Positions 22,961 through 30,766 of a stretch of 64,000 bases of DNA are shown in pieces. Made by a program: the position numbers and the translations under genes. The first letter of the stretch is position 1, and the number at the start of each line of letters is the position of its first letter. The notes beneath the pieces were generated by a model. That model was not told the DNA's origin. It was given only the letters and a program-made list of their open reading frames with translations, and did not search any database. The stretch is taken from NCBI GenBank assembly GCA_964408185.1, contig CAYOYK010000001.1, forward strand, positions 1-64,000, in the 5' to 3' direction. The DNA comes from CAYOYK01 sp964408185 (GTDB lineage Bacteria > Bacillota > Clostridia > Christensenellales > Aristaeellaceae).

Positions 22961-24417
22961 ACCACATTACCGTCGTATCCCTGAGCACGGGCGGCTGGGA
23001 GCTGCTCACGCTGGCCGCCGCCGAGGCCCTCCGGCAGGCTGATTGCCTGATCTTCCGCACCGAGCGGCACGCGGTCGCGCGTCAAATGGCGCGGGAGGGC
23101 AAAGCGTTTGAGAGCCTCGACGCGATGTACGAGAGTGCCGAGGATTTTGACGCTTGCAGCCGCGCCTGCGTGGAGCGTTTGCTCGCGCTGGCCGATGAGG
23201 CCGATATCGTCTACGCCGTCCCCGATCCGACCACCGACGCGACCGTCGCCCTGCTGCGCCGGGAGGCCGTCGGTCGTGCGGAGCTGGCTGTGCTGCCGGG
23301 CGTCTCTCATGCGCAAAGGTGCCTATCGCTGCTGCCGCAGCCGCCAACCGGAGCGCTTCGCATTTGCGCCGCGACAGACTTTTTGCAAGCGTCGCAAGCG
23401 CCGGAGGAAGCCCTGCTGCTGAGCGAGCTGCACAGCCGCGAGTGCGCGAGCGACTGCAAGCTGCGCCTGATGAACCTGCTGCCGGACGACACAGAGCTTG
23501 TCTTTTTTTCCGGGAAGGAGGACGGCGCGCTGCAGGCGATCACCGTTCCGCTTACGGAGCTGGACCGTCAGCCCGCGTACGATCATCTATCGGCCGCGTA
23601 TGTGCCCGGCGTGCCCATGCTGTCCCGCCAGCGGTACGATATGGACGACCTGTGCGCCGTGATGCGCCGCCTGCGCGGCCCAAACGGCTGCCCTTGGGAC
23701 AAGGAGCAGACGCACGAGAGCCTGCTCACCAACCTGCTGGAGGAAAGCTACGAGTACATCGCCGCCGTGCGCGAGCACGACGTGGAGCACATGTACGACG
23801 AGCTTGGCGACGTGCTGCTGCAAATCGCTTTTCATGCCGAGATCGGCCGCCAGCACGGGGAATTTGATATCTACGACGTGACCAGCGCCATCTGCCACAA
23901 GATGATCGAGCGTCACACCCATATCTTTGGCAGCGTCAAAGCCGAAACCGCCGACGATGTGCTCAACAACTGGGAGGCGCTCAAGCGCCGGCAGCGCGGC
24001 ATCACTACCACCGCCGGGGCGATGCGCAACGTATCCACGGGCCTCTCCCCCCTGCTGCGCGCGGAAAAGGTGCAGCACAAGGCGCACAAGGTCGGGTTCG
24101 ATTTTGACTCCGCAAGGCAGGCGCTTTCCAAGATCCACGAGGAGGCCGACGAGGTGTTGGACGCTATCGACCGGGGTTTGGACGTCGAAGGCGAGCTCGG
24201 CGACCTGATTTTTTCAATTGTGAACGTATGCCGCCTGTTGGACAAAAACCCTGATATTGCTTTATTTTCTTCAACGGAGCGCTTTATCGCGCGGTTTGAA
24301 GGGATGGAAAAATCTATAAAAAAGGCAGGAAAATGCGTCGAGGACTTGACTTTGTCCGAAATGGATGTATACTGGGAAGCAGAAAAGCAAGCAGACACGT
24401 ACTTTGATGAAAAGTAG
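22957..24417 (+). CDS. mazG: YabN-like protein: tetrapyrrole-methylase-like domain plus MazG
   Basis: 486 residues. Residues 1-215 form a tetrapyrrole (corrin/porphyrin) methylase-like domain (ITVVSLSTGGWELLTLAAAEAL.., VYAVPDPTTDATVALL, VLPGVSHAQRCL). Residues 225-486 form a MazG nucleotide pyrophosphohydrolase (RRLRGPNGCPWDKEQTHESL, EESYEY metal-binding glutamates, DELGDVLLQIAFHA). A second MazG-like half (KVGFDFDSARQALSKIHEEADEVLDA..EGELGDLIFSIVN) completes the tandem layout. MazG cleaves noncanonical NTPs to NMPs. Same domain order and place as B. subtilis yabN. The hup promoter lies inside its 3' end. Confidence 0.92.
   Translation: MNHITVVSLSTGGWELLTLAAAEALRQADCLIFRTERHAVARQMAREGKAFESLDAMYESAEDFDACSRACVERLLALADEADIVYAVPDPTTDATVALLRREAVGRAELAVLPGVSHAQRCLSLLPQPPTGALRICAATDFLQASQAPEEALLLSELHSRECASDCKLRLMNLLPDDTELVFFSGKEDGALQAITVPLTELDRQPAYDHLSAAYVPGVPMLSRQRYDMDDLCAVMRRLRGPNGCPWDKEQTHESLLTNLLEESYEYIAAVREHDVEHMYDELGDVLLQIAFHAEIGRQHGEFDIYDVTSAICHKMIERHTHIFGSVKAETADDVLNNWEALKRRQRGITTTAGAMRNVSTGLSPLLRAEKVQHKAHKVGFDFDSARQALSKIHEEADEVLDAIDRGLDVEGELGDLIFSIVNVCRLLDKNPDIALFSSTERFIARFEGMEKSIKKAGKCVEDLTLSEMDVYWEAEKQADTYFDEK
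24346..24373 (+). promoter_or_regulatory. Promoter of hup inside the mazG 3' end
   Basis: -35 TTGACT (24346-24351), 16-bp spacer, -10 TATACT (24368-24373); the mRNA leader would be about 115 bases. Confidence 0.6.
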
Positions 24418-24494
24418 TGTCGAGTGCGGGCTTTTCAAAGGGATTCCAGAGCAGAGCCATGCGCAGCATGGTCAAAACTAAGGAGGTACATCTC

Positions 24495-24773
24495 ATGAAC
24501 AAAGCTGAACTGTGTGCTGCCATCGTCAAGAAGAACAACTGCACCAAGAAGGAAGCTGAAAAGTCTCTGGCCGCTGTGACCGAAGTGATCACCGAAGCGC
24601 TGGCCGCCGGCGAAAAGGTTCAGATCGTTGGCTTCGGCTCTTACGAAGTCCGCAATCGTCCCGCCCGCGTGGCTCGCAACCCCCGCACCGGCGAGCAGAT
24701 CAAGATCAAGGCTTCCAAGGCTCCTGTGTTCAAGGCTGGCAAGGCCCTGAAGGACAGCGTCAACAAGAAGTAA
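24495..24773 (+). CDS. hup: DNA-binding protein HU
   Basis: A 92-residue histone-like nucleoid protein (MNKAELCAAIVKKNNCTKKEAEK..) with the DNA-embracing beta-arm signature GFGSYEVRNRPARVARNPRTGEQIKI and the C-terminal helix (VFKAGKALKDSVNKK). AAGGAGG sits 8 bases before the ATG. Its base composition is visibly less GC-extreme than the neighbours, with preferred codons, as usual for highly expressed genes. It has its own promoter and a strong terminator, so it is probably transcribed apart from mazG as well. Confidence 0.97.
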   Translation: MNKAELCAAIVKKNNCTKKEAEKSLAAVTEVITEALAAGEKVQIVGFGSYEVRNRPARVARNPRTGEQIKIKASKAPVFKAGKALKDSVNKK

Positions 24774-24790
24774 TCTCCTTCTTTTTCTTC

Positions 24791-24827
24791 GAGCGCTCGC
24801 GCCCCCCGGTGCGGGCGCTCCTCTTTA
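24791..24827 (+). terminator. Terminator of hup
   Basis: A 13-bp stem (24791-24803 with 24808-24820, CCCC loop, one G-T wobble pair) is followed by CTCTTTA, 15 bases after the hup stop. Confidence 0.75.
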
Positions 24828-24906
24828 TCCTTCAGGAGCGCGAAAGCATTTCCGCCGCGCGCGGCAACGCTTTGACGAGCCTGATTTTGCTGAAAGGGAT
24901 GTTTGT

Positions 24907-25182
24907 ATGCGTCTGGATAAGTACCTCAAGGTTTCCCGCATCATCAAGCGGCGCACTGTCGCCAACGAGGCCTGCGGCGGCGGACGCGTATCCGTCAACG
25001 GCAAGGTGTGCAAGCCCGGCGCGGAGGTCAAGGCCGGGGACGTGCTGGAAATCCGCTTTGGCAACCGCGTTGGGAAATACCGCATTCTCTCCATCCAAGA
25101 GAGTGTACGCAAGGAGGGCGCCGCCGACCTGTACGAGGTGCTGTCCGAGGACGAGCAGACTCGCCTAGACCGCGATGCGTAA
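24907..25182 (+). CDS. S4-domain RNA-binding protein, YabO/RqcP-like
   Basis: A 91-residue protein that is almost only an S4 domain (MRLDKYLKVSRIIKRRTVANEACGGGRVSVNGKVCKPGAEVKAGD). In Bacillus, YabO (RqcP) acts in ribosome-associated quality control, helping RqcH add alanine tails to stalled chains. Position after mazG and hup matches yabO. The start follows AAAGGGATG. The 3' end overlaps ispDF by 8 bases. The genes yabP, yabQ and divIC that usually follow are not here. Confidence 0.88.
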   Translation: MRLDKYLKVSRIIKRRTVANEACGGGRVSVNGKVCKPGAEVKAGDVLEIRFGNRVGKYRILSIQESVRKEGAADLYEVLSEDEQTRLDRDA

Positions 25183-26332
25183 CGCATGCGCCATCGTGCT
25201 GGCGGGCGGCAGCGGCACGCGCATGGGCGGCGGGCGGAACAAAATTTTGCTGCCGCTTGGCGGCGTGCCCGCTATCGCGCGCACGCTGCAAGCCTTTCAG
25301 GCCGCCGATCTGCCCGTGGTGCTGGTCGCGCGGGAAAACGATATGCCCGCCCTGCGCGCGCTTTTGACCGAGTATGCCTTGCCTGTGCTGGCCATCGTGC
25401 CCGGAGGCGACACGCGGCAGGCCTCCGTGCGCTGCGGCTTGAACGCGCTCCCGCCCGATACCCGGCTTGTGTTGGTGCATGACGGCGCGCGGGCGTTGGT
25501 CTCGCCCGGCCTGATCGAGCGCGTGCTGGCATGTGCCGAGGCTCGTGGCAGCGGCGTAGCGGCCCTGCCCGTCACCGATACCGTCAAGCGCGCTGATTCC
25601 GACGCGCGCGTGCTCGATACGCTGCCCCGCAACGGGCTGTACGCCATGCAAACGCCGCAGGGCTTTATGGCAAAGGATTTGCTCCTCGCGCATGAACGTG
25701 CCGAGCAGGACGGCTTTATCGGAACCGACGACGCGGCGCTGTTGGAGCATATCGGTCTGCCGGTCGTCCTCTGCGAGGGCGAGCGCAACAACATCAAGCT
25801 CACCACGCCCGCCGATATCGCGCTGGCGGAAGCGTTGCTGCACAAGGGAGGCGCCCGCGCAATGCGCATCGGCCACGGAATGGACACACACCGTCTGGTA
25901 GAGGGCCGTTCGCTTGTCCTCTGCGGCGTGACGGTTCCCTATGCCCGCGGTCTGCTGGGTCACAGCGACGCGGATGTTGCCGTCCACGCGCTGATGGACG
26001 CGATGCTTGGCGCGCTGGCGCTGGGCGATATCGGCATGCTGTTCCCGGATACCGACGAGCGCTATCGCGGCGCGTCCTCCATCGCTCTGCTGCGCGAGGT
26101 CGCCTCGCGCGTCGCGGACGCGGGCTACTGCGTCGGCAACGCGGATATCACCATTGTCGCGCAGGCGCCCAAGCTGCGCCCTTACATCGACCGCATGCGC
26201 GCCGCGCTGGCAGCCGCGCTGCAAACCGATCCGAACCAAATCAGCGTAAAGGCCACCACCACCGAGGGCCTCGGCTTCGAGGGCGAGGGCCTCGGAATCA
26301 GCGCCCACGCGGTCTGCACGCTGCTTCCGTGA
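25175..26332 (+). CDS. ispDF: Bifunctional IspD-IspF, MEP isoprenoid pathway
   Basis: 385 residues. Positions 1-225 are IspD (AIVLAGGSGTRMGGGRNKILLPLGG, VHDGARALVSP, LYAMQTPQGF, TDDAALLEH), which makes CDP-methylerythritol. Positions 230-385 are IspF (MRIGHGMDTHRLVEGRSLVLCGVTVPYARGLLGHSDADVAVHALMDAMLGALALGDIG, and ISVKATTTEGLGFEGEG), which cyclises its phosphorylated form. The fusion joins two nonconsecutive steps; IspE must be elsewhere. Such fusions are well known in Campylobacter and alphaproteobacteria and occur in some Clostridia. All main active-site motifs are intact in both halves. Overlaps yabO by 8 bases. Confidence 0.95.
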   Translation: MRNACAIVLAGGSGTRMGGGRNKILLPLGGVPAIARTLQAFQAADLPVVLVARENDMPALRALLTEYALPVLAIVPGGDTRQASVRCGLNALPPDTRLVLVHDGARALVSPGLIERVLACAEARGSGVAALPVTDTVKRADSDARVLDTLPRNGLYAMQTPQGFMAKDLLLAHERAEQDGFIGTDDAALLEHIGLPVVLCEGERNNIKLTTPADIALAEALLHKGGARAMRIGHGMDTHRLVEGRSLVLCGVTVPYARGLLGHSDADVAVHALMDAMLGALALGDIGMLFPDTDERYRGASSIALLREVASRVADAGYCVGNADITIVAQAPKLRPYIDRMRAALAAALQTDPNQISVKATTTEGLGFEGEGLGISAHAVCTLLP

Positions 26333-26357
26333 TTCATCCCGTACAAAGGAGCCAGCC

Positions 26358-28724
26358 ATGATCCCGCGCAAAACGCTGCCCGAAATGGCCATCCGGCGCG
26401 ACCATACCATGGTTCTTTTGGCCGCGAGCCTTGCCGCAGGCGTGTGGCTGGCGCTTTATCTGCGCCCCTCCCCTTGGCTGCTGCTCCTGTTTGCGGCGGC
26501 CGTCGCGCTATCCGTACTGCTCAAGCGCTTGCGCCTGCGCAGACGCGCCGCGCTGTGCCTTGCGTTTCTGGCGCTGGGGCTAACGTTCGCGCAAGCGGCG
26601 CTCAACCCCGCCATGCCCGCGGAGGGCCTGTACACGGTGCGGGGCGTAGTGTACGGGACGCCCAAGCTCCGCACGGACAGCCGCATGTCCTTCACGCTGC
26701 GCGGCGTTACGCTGGATGGCGAGGCGCAGGCCGGCAGCGCGTATGTAACCTGCTACACCTACGACGACGCTCCCCTGCCGGAGCTTTTCGACGGCGCGGA
26801 GATCGCCTTCAGCGGCAGCGTTTATCAGCCCTCCGGGATGAGCGGGCCGTACGACTTCGATTTCCGCCTGTGGCTGCTGCAAAACCGTATGTCCTTTGGG
26901 ATTTCCGTCAATCAGGGCGTAACGGTGCTGAACACGCGCCAAACCGCGCCGATTCAGTCGCTGTCCGCGCGCGCCAGCGAGGCCTTCCGCGTGGCTTGCG
27001 AGCCGCTGCTGGGCGAGTATACCGGGCTGGCCACGGCCATGCTGATGGGCCAAAAGGACGGACTGCCGGACGACGAGATGCAGTCCTTTCGGGATTCGGG
27101 CGTAGCGCACATCGTGGCCGTGAGCGGCCTGCATGTTGGCATATTGGCCACGGCGCTGATGTGGCTGCTGGAGCGAATCGGCCTGCGCAAAACGCTGCGG
27201 ACGGCCATCGCCATCGTGTTCCTGTGGTGCTACTGTGCGCTGACGGGTTTTTCGCCGTCCACCACGCGCGCCAGCGTGATGATGACCCTCGTGCTGATCG
27301 GTCAGGCGCTCGGACTGCAAGCCGACCCGCTGATTATGCTGAGCACGGCTGTGGTGGTCGTGCTGCTCATCAATCCCCTGCAGCTCTTTTCCGCCAGCTT
27401 TTGGCTCAGCTTCGGCGCGGTCGGCGGCATCCAGCTCGTGTACCCGCGCCTTAACGAGGCGCTGACCCATCGCCTTGGCGTAACGACAACATGGGCGAAC
27501 GCGCGCAAGAACAGGCGCGTTGCTCGCCAATGCGCGTACAAGGCGCTTGATCCAATGGCCGTCTCCATCGCGGCGCAGCTTGGCGTGCTGATCCCGACCG
27601 CCTGCTGCTTCCATCGGCTGCCGCTGTACGGGCTGCTGACCAACCTCGTCGCGGTGCCGCTGGCAGGCTTGCTGGTGCCGCTGTATGCGCTGACGCTGCT
27701 TTTCTCTTGGATCCCCGTGCTGAACGTCGCCGTTGGCTTTGTGACCAAGCTGCTGTCGGGCGTTTTGATCTGGCTGACGGGCACGGTTTCCGCCCTGCCC
27801 GGCGCGACGGTGCGCGTCGGCACGCCGCCCATCGCGCTGACGCTTGCGTTCATCATGCTGCTGCTCCTGTGCTCGCGGTGGCGTATGCCGCTGCGCAGGC
27901 GGTTTGCGGCCATTGCGCTGTGCGTGGCGGTGGGCGCGTCTGCCGTGGCGTGGCAGCTCAATCGACCCCTGCGCTATGTGCAGCTGAGCGCGGGGCGCGC
28001 GGACGCGGCCCTGCTGCTGTGCCGCGACCAGACCGTTGCCATCGACGTGGGCGTGTACGGCTCGGAGGTGCTGGATTACCTGGAGGCCGAAAACCGCAGC
28101 ATTGACCTGCTGTTCCTTACGCACCTGCACATCGACCACGCGGGCGGCGTAGCCGCGCTGCTGGACGCGGGGATACGGATTGGTCAGGTGTACATCCCCT
28201 ACGGGACGGAGCGCGCCGATTTGAACGCCGACACCCTCGCGCTGCTGGATCGGCTGGCCGACGAGGGAATCCCCGTGCGCGAGCTTGCGGCGGGCGACGA
28301 GGTGCCTTATCATCAGGGCAGCGTTCGCGTGCTGTTTCCCATCCGGGACAGCGTGCGCGCCGGACAGAACGCGAACGAGTCCTCCATGGTGCTGCTGATC
28401 GGGCTGGGCGATTACCGCATACTTTCCACGGGCGACGTATCGGATCGCTACGAGGCATATTTCTCCGCCGATTGCGATGTGCTCAAGGTGGCGCACCACG
28501 GCAGCTCAACTTCCACGTCGGCCGACTTTCTGGCGAAGGCAAGTCCGCGGGTCGCGCTGATTGGCTGCTCCGGCTCGCGTTCCCTGCCCGCGGACGCGCT
28601 GCTCAATCGCCTTGCCGACGCCGGCGCGCAGGTCTATCGCACCGACGAGGACGGCGATATCACCCTGACATTGCGGGGCGATCAGCTCACCCTGACGCCC
28701 TATTTGAAAAGGAGAGAGCCATGA
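26358..28724 (+). CDS. comEC: ComEC/Rec2-family DNA uptake channel
   Basis: 788 residues: a short N-terminal membrane and OB-like part (residues 15-190), the competence domain with multiple membrane segments (GLATAMLMGQKDGLPDDEMQSFRDSGVAHIVAVSGLHVGIL near 218-258), and a C-terminal metallo-beta-lactamase-like domain (LFLTHLHIDHAGGVAALLDAG near 588, then VLKVAHHGSS near 708) thought to degrade the non-transported strand. ComEC carries single-stranded DNA across the membrane during transformation. AAAGGAG precedes the ATG. It overlaps holA by ATGA. No comEA or other competence gene is nearby. Confidence 0.94.
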   Translation: MIPRKTLPEMAIRRDHTMVLLAASLAAGVWLALYLRPSPWLLLLFAAAVALSVLLKRLRLRRRAALCLAFLALGLTFAQAALNPAMPAEGLYTVRGVVYGTPKLRTDSRMSFTLRGVTLDGEAQAGSAYVTCYTYDDAPLPELFDGAEIAFSGSVYQPSGMSGPYDFDFRLWLLQNRMSFGISVNQGVTVLNTRQTAPIQSLSARASEAFRVACEPLLGEYTGLATAMLMGQKDGLPDDEMQSFRDSGVAHIVAVSGLHVGILATALMWLLERIGLRKTLRTAIAIVFLWCYCALTGFSPSTTRASVMMTLVLIGQALGLQADPLIMLSTAVVVVLLINPLQLFSASFWLSFGAVGGIQLVYPRLNEALTHRLGVTTTWANARKNRRVARQCAYKALDPMAVSIAAQLGVLIPTACCFHRLPLYGLLTNLVAVPLAGLLVPLYALTLLFSWIPVLNVAVGFVTKLLSGVLIWLTGTVSALPGATVRVGTPPIALTLAFIMLLLLCSRWRMPLRRRFAAIALCVAVGASAVAWQLNRPLRYVQLSAGRADAALLLCRDQTVAIDVGVYGSEVLDYLEAENRSIDLLFLTHLHIDHAGGVAALLDAGIRIGQVYIPYGTERADLNADTLALLDRLADEGIPVRELAAGDEVPYHQGSVRVLFPIRDSVRAGQNANESSMVLLIGLGDYRILSTGDVSDRYEAYFSADCDVLKVAHHGSSTSTSADFLAKASPRVALIGCSGSRSLPADALLNRLADAGAQVYRTDEDGDITLTLRGDQLTLTPYLKRREP

Positions 28725-29743
28725 ACCATACCGCGTTTTTTGCCGCCCTCAAAAACGGCGCGCCGCCGACCGTCTGCCTGATGGAGGGCACAGAGGAGTA
28801 CATCAAGCGTCAGGCGCTTGCCCGGCTGACCGAGGCCCTCGTGCCGGCCGATCTGCAAGCGCTAAACGTATCCACGCTGGCCAACCCCGCTGCGGACGAG
28901 CTGATCGCCGCCTGTGAAACGCTGCCGTTTTTATCGGAAAAGCGCGTGCTGATCGTAACCGACTGCGACCTGCTGGCATCCGGTAAAAAAGCCGAGGACG
29001 ACAGCAAATGCGAGGCGCTGCTCGCCTATCTGCCCAAGCGCTCCCCGTCCACGACGCTCGTTTTCTACCAGCGCGGCAAGGCGGACGCGCGCAAAAAGCT
29101 CTACCTCGCCCTCAAAAAAGAGAACGCCATCGTCAGCTTTGAGCCGATGGACGACAGCGAGTGCGCCGTATGGATCCAGCGCACGCTCAAGCAGCGCGGC
29201 AAGGCTGCCGATCGGGCCGCCGCCGAGCACCTGATGTTCACCGTCGGTCGGGACGCCGCTCTGCTCAAGCAGGAGATGGACAAGCTGGCGGATTCCGTGG
29301 GCGACGCGGAAGCTGTGACGGCGGCGGATATCGACGCGATCTGCGCGCCGTCGCTGGAATGCACGGTATTCCAGATGATCGACGCGCAGGTGGCGGGCAA
29401 TCTCCCCCGCGCGCTGACGCTCCTGCGTGCCATGCTGCTGCGCGGGGAGGACAGCTTTGGCGTGCTGTCCATGCTGCTGCGCCAGTATCGGATTCTCTAT
29501 CACATGAAGGCCTTGCAGCTGGAGCGCGCGCCGAGCGCCTCGCTGGCGGGGCTGCTGGGCATTCCGCCCTTCTCGGTTAACCGCACGCAGCAGCAGGCTC
29601 GCGCCTACACGCCGGAGCAGCTCAAGGCCGCGTATGACCTGCTGTACGGAATGGAGCAGGGGCTGAAAAGCGGCGCGCTGCCGCAGGATGAGCTTGCGCA
29701 GCAGGCGCTGCTGCAGCTGGATGGGCTGCTCAAGCAGTCGTAA
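28721..29743 (+). CDS. holA: DNA polymerase III delta subunit
   Basis: Clamp-loader delta subunit, 340 residues, which opens the sliding clamp for loading. The N-terminus has the usual LMEGTEEYIKRQAL pattern and ...LPFLSEKRVLIVTDCDLL; the centre has VGRDAALLKQEMDKLA, and the C-terminal collar domain includes FGVLSMLLRQYRILYHMKAL. It is the standard neighbour of comEC in Firmicutes, where rpsT often follows; here a terminator and an opposing gene follow instead. The start overlaps the comEC stop. Confidence 0.94.
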   Translation: MNHTAFFAALKNGAPPTVCLMEGTEEYIKRQALARLTEALVPADLQALNVSTLANPAADELIAACETLPFLSEKRVLIVTDCDLLASGKKAEDDSKCEALLAYLPKRSPSTTLVFYQRGKADARKKLYLALKKENAIVSFEPMDDSECAVWIQRTLKQRGKAADRAAAEHLMFTVGRDAALLKQEMDKLADSVGDAEAVTAADIDAICAPSLECTVFQMIDAQVAGNLPRALTLLRAMLLRGEDSFGVLSMLLRQYRILYHMKALQLERAPSASLAGLLGIPPFSVNRTQQQARAYTPEQLKAAYDLLYGMEQGLKSGALPQDELAQQALLQLDGLLKQS

Positions 29744-29760
29744 CGTCAGCACAGATATGG

Positions 29761-29805
29761 CAGCCGCCCCGAACTGGAATGGTTCGGGGCGGCTGTTTCT
29801 TTCTT
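29761..29805 (+). terminator. Terminator of the ispDF-comEC-holA run
   Basis: A perfect 14-bp stem (29761-29774 with 29782-29795) is followed by TTTCTTTCTT, 17 bases after the holA stop. Confidence 0.9.
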
Positions 29806-29912
29806 GCGTCGAACCGCAACCGTTCGGGGCGGCTGTTTTTCTCTCACGTCAAACCACCCTTGTATGGAACGGCTGACTGAGTTCTAGCATCGAGCCGCAT
29901 TTTTCGGTGCGG
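29782..29912. repeat. Duplicated terminator arms between holA and the isomerase gene
   Basis: About 34 bp starting GTTCGGGGCGGCTGTTT occur at 29782-29815 and again at 29822-29855. A third, more diverged arm with its own hairpin (AGCCGCA/TGCGGCT) lies near 29893-29915. The gap holds nothing else. Confidence 0.65.
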
Positions 29913-29942
29913 CTGCGTCTGTCTCGCAACGAGATCGTCCGC

Positions 29943-30761
29943 TTACGCCTCCAGCGTCCTGAGCTCGCCCTGCACCCAGCGCGCGGATTCCTCGATGTAC
30001 CGCAGCTGATCGGGCGCGCCAAAGTGCTCGATGGCCAGCTTGCCGTTGTAATGCAGCGCCGCGAGTCGGCGCAGGATCTCCGCCATGGGGATCACGCCGC
30101 CGCCCACGGGCGAGGCGTACATGTTCCCACCGGAAGCGGTCTTTTGCGGCGCTTCGCCCGGCTCCCCGGTCAGCCGCCTGTCCTTCAGGTGTACATAGCC
30201 GATGCGCTTGCCCAGCAGATCAACGGCACGCAGCGGGTCCTCGCCGCTGAAGAAAAAGTTGCCGGTATCCAGCGTGAAGCCCAGCCTCGGCACGCGCTCC
30301 AAGAACCAGCTTACCTCCTCCGTTGTGGCGTACGGAGCCTGCGCGCCGTCAAAATCCTCCAGCCCGACGCGGGCGCCTCGCGCGTCGGCATAATCGCAGA
30401 GGTACTCCACACAGTCCGCCATGCGTCCCATTGCGTCGTGCCGGTCATCCTTTTCCGTCAGGAAGCCGGGCACCACCAGCAGGTCGCGCACGCCCAGACG
30501 CAGCGCCTGCGTCACAAACCCCTCGGCGGGCTCCTGACGCTGGTTGTGCCCAAAATCGAACCAGCCGTAGATGCAGCCGATTTTCAAGCCGGAGATTTCC
30601 AGCGCGCGCAGGACTTCGCTGCCGGGCTCCTGCGCGTCCTCCTTGGACAGCTCCACATAGCCGACGCCCAGCTCGCGCACGCGGCGGCACACGTCAACCA
30701 ACGTCAGGCCGCGCTGCTTGGCGGCCTCCTGAATATGCGCCATGAATACGGATAGCTCCAT
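29943..30761 (-). CDS. Sugar phosphate isomerase/epimerase family protein (TIM barrel)
   Basis: A 272-residue AP-endonuclease-2/xylose-isomerase-like TIM barrel. Visible metal-site and barrel motifs: VGLEDFDG, FTLDTGNFFFSGEDPL, YVHLKDRRL and GKLAIEHFG. Members act on inositols, hydroxypyruvate, tagatose, allulose and similar compounds, and the substrate cannot be read here. The ATG at 30761 is chosen because AAAGGAGTG precedes it; the longer frame upstream lies inside the preceding gene. It starts 5 bases after the c-di-GMP gene stop, so both are on one mRNA. Confidence 0.78.
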   Translation of the reverse strand: MELSVFMAHIQEAAKQRGLTLVDVCRRVRELGVGYVELSKEDAQEPGSEVLRALEISGLKIGCIYGWFDFGHNQRQEPAEGFVTQALRLGVRDLLVVPGFLTEKDDRHDAMGRMADCVEYLCDYADARGARVGLEDFDGAQAPYATTEEVSWFLERVPRLGFTLDTGNFFFSGEDPLRAVDLLGKRIGYVHLKDRRLTGEPGEAPQKTASGGNMYASPVGGGVIPMAEILRRLAALHYNGKLAIEHFGAPDQLRYIEESARWVQGELRTLEA

Positions 30762-30766
30762 GGGTT

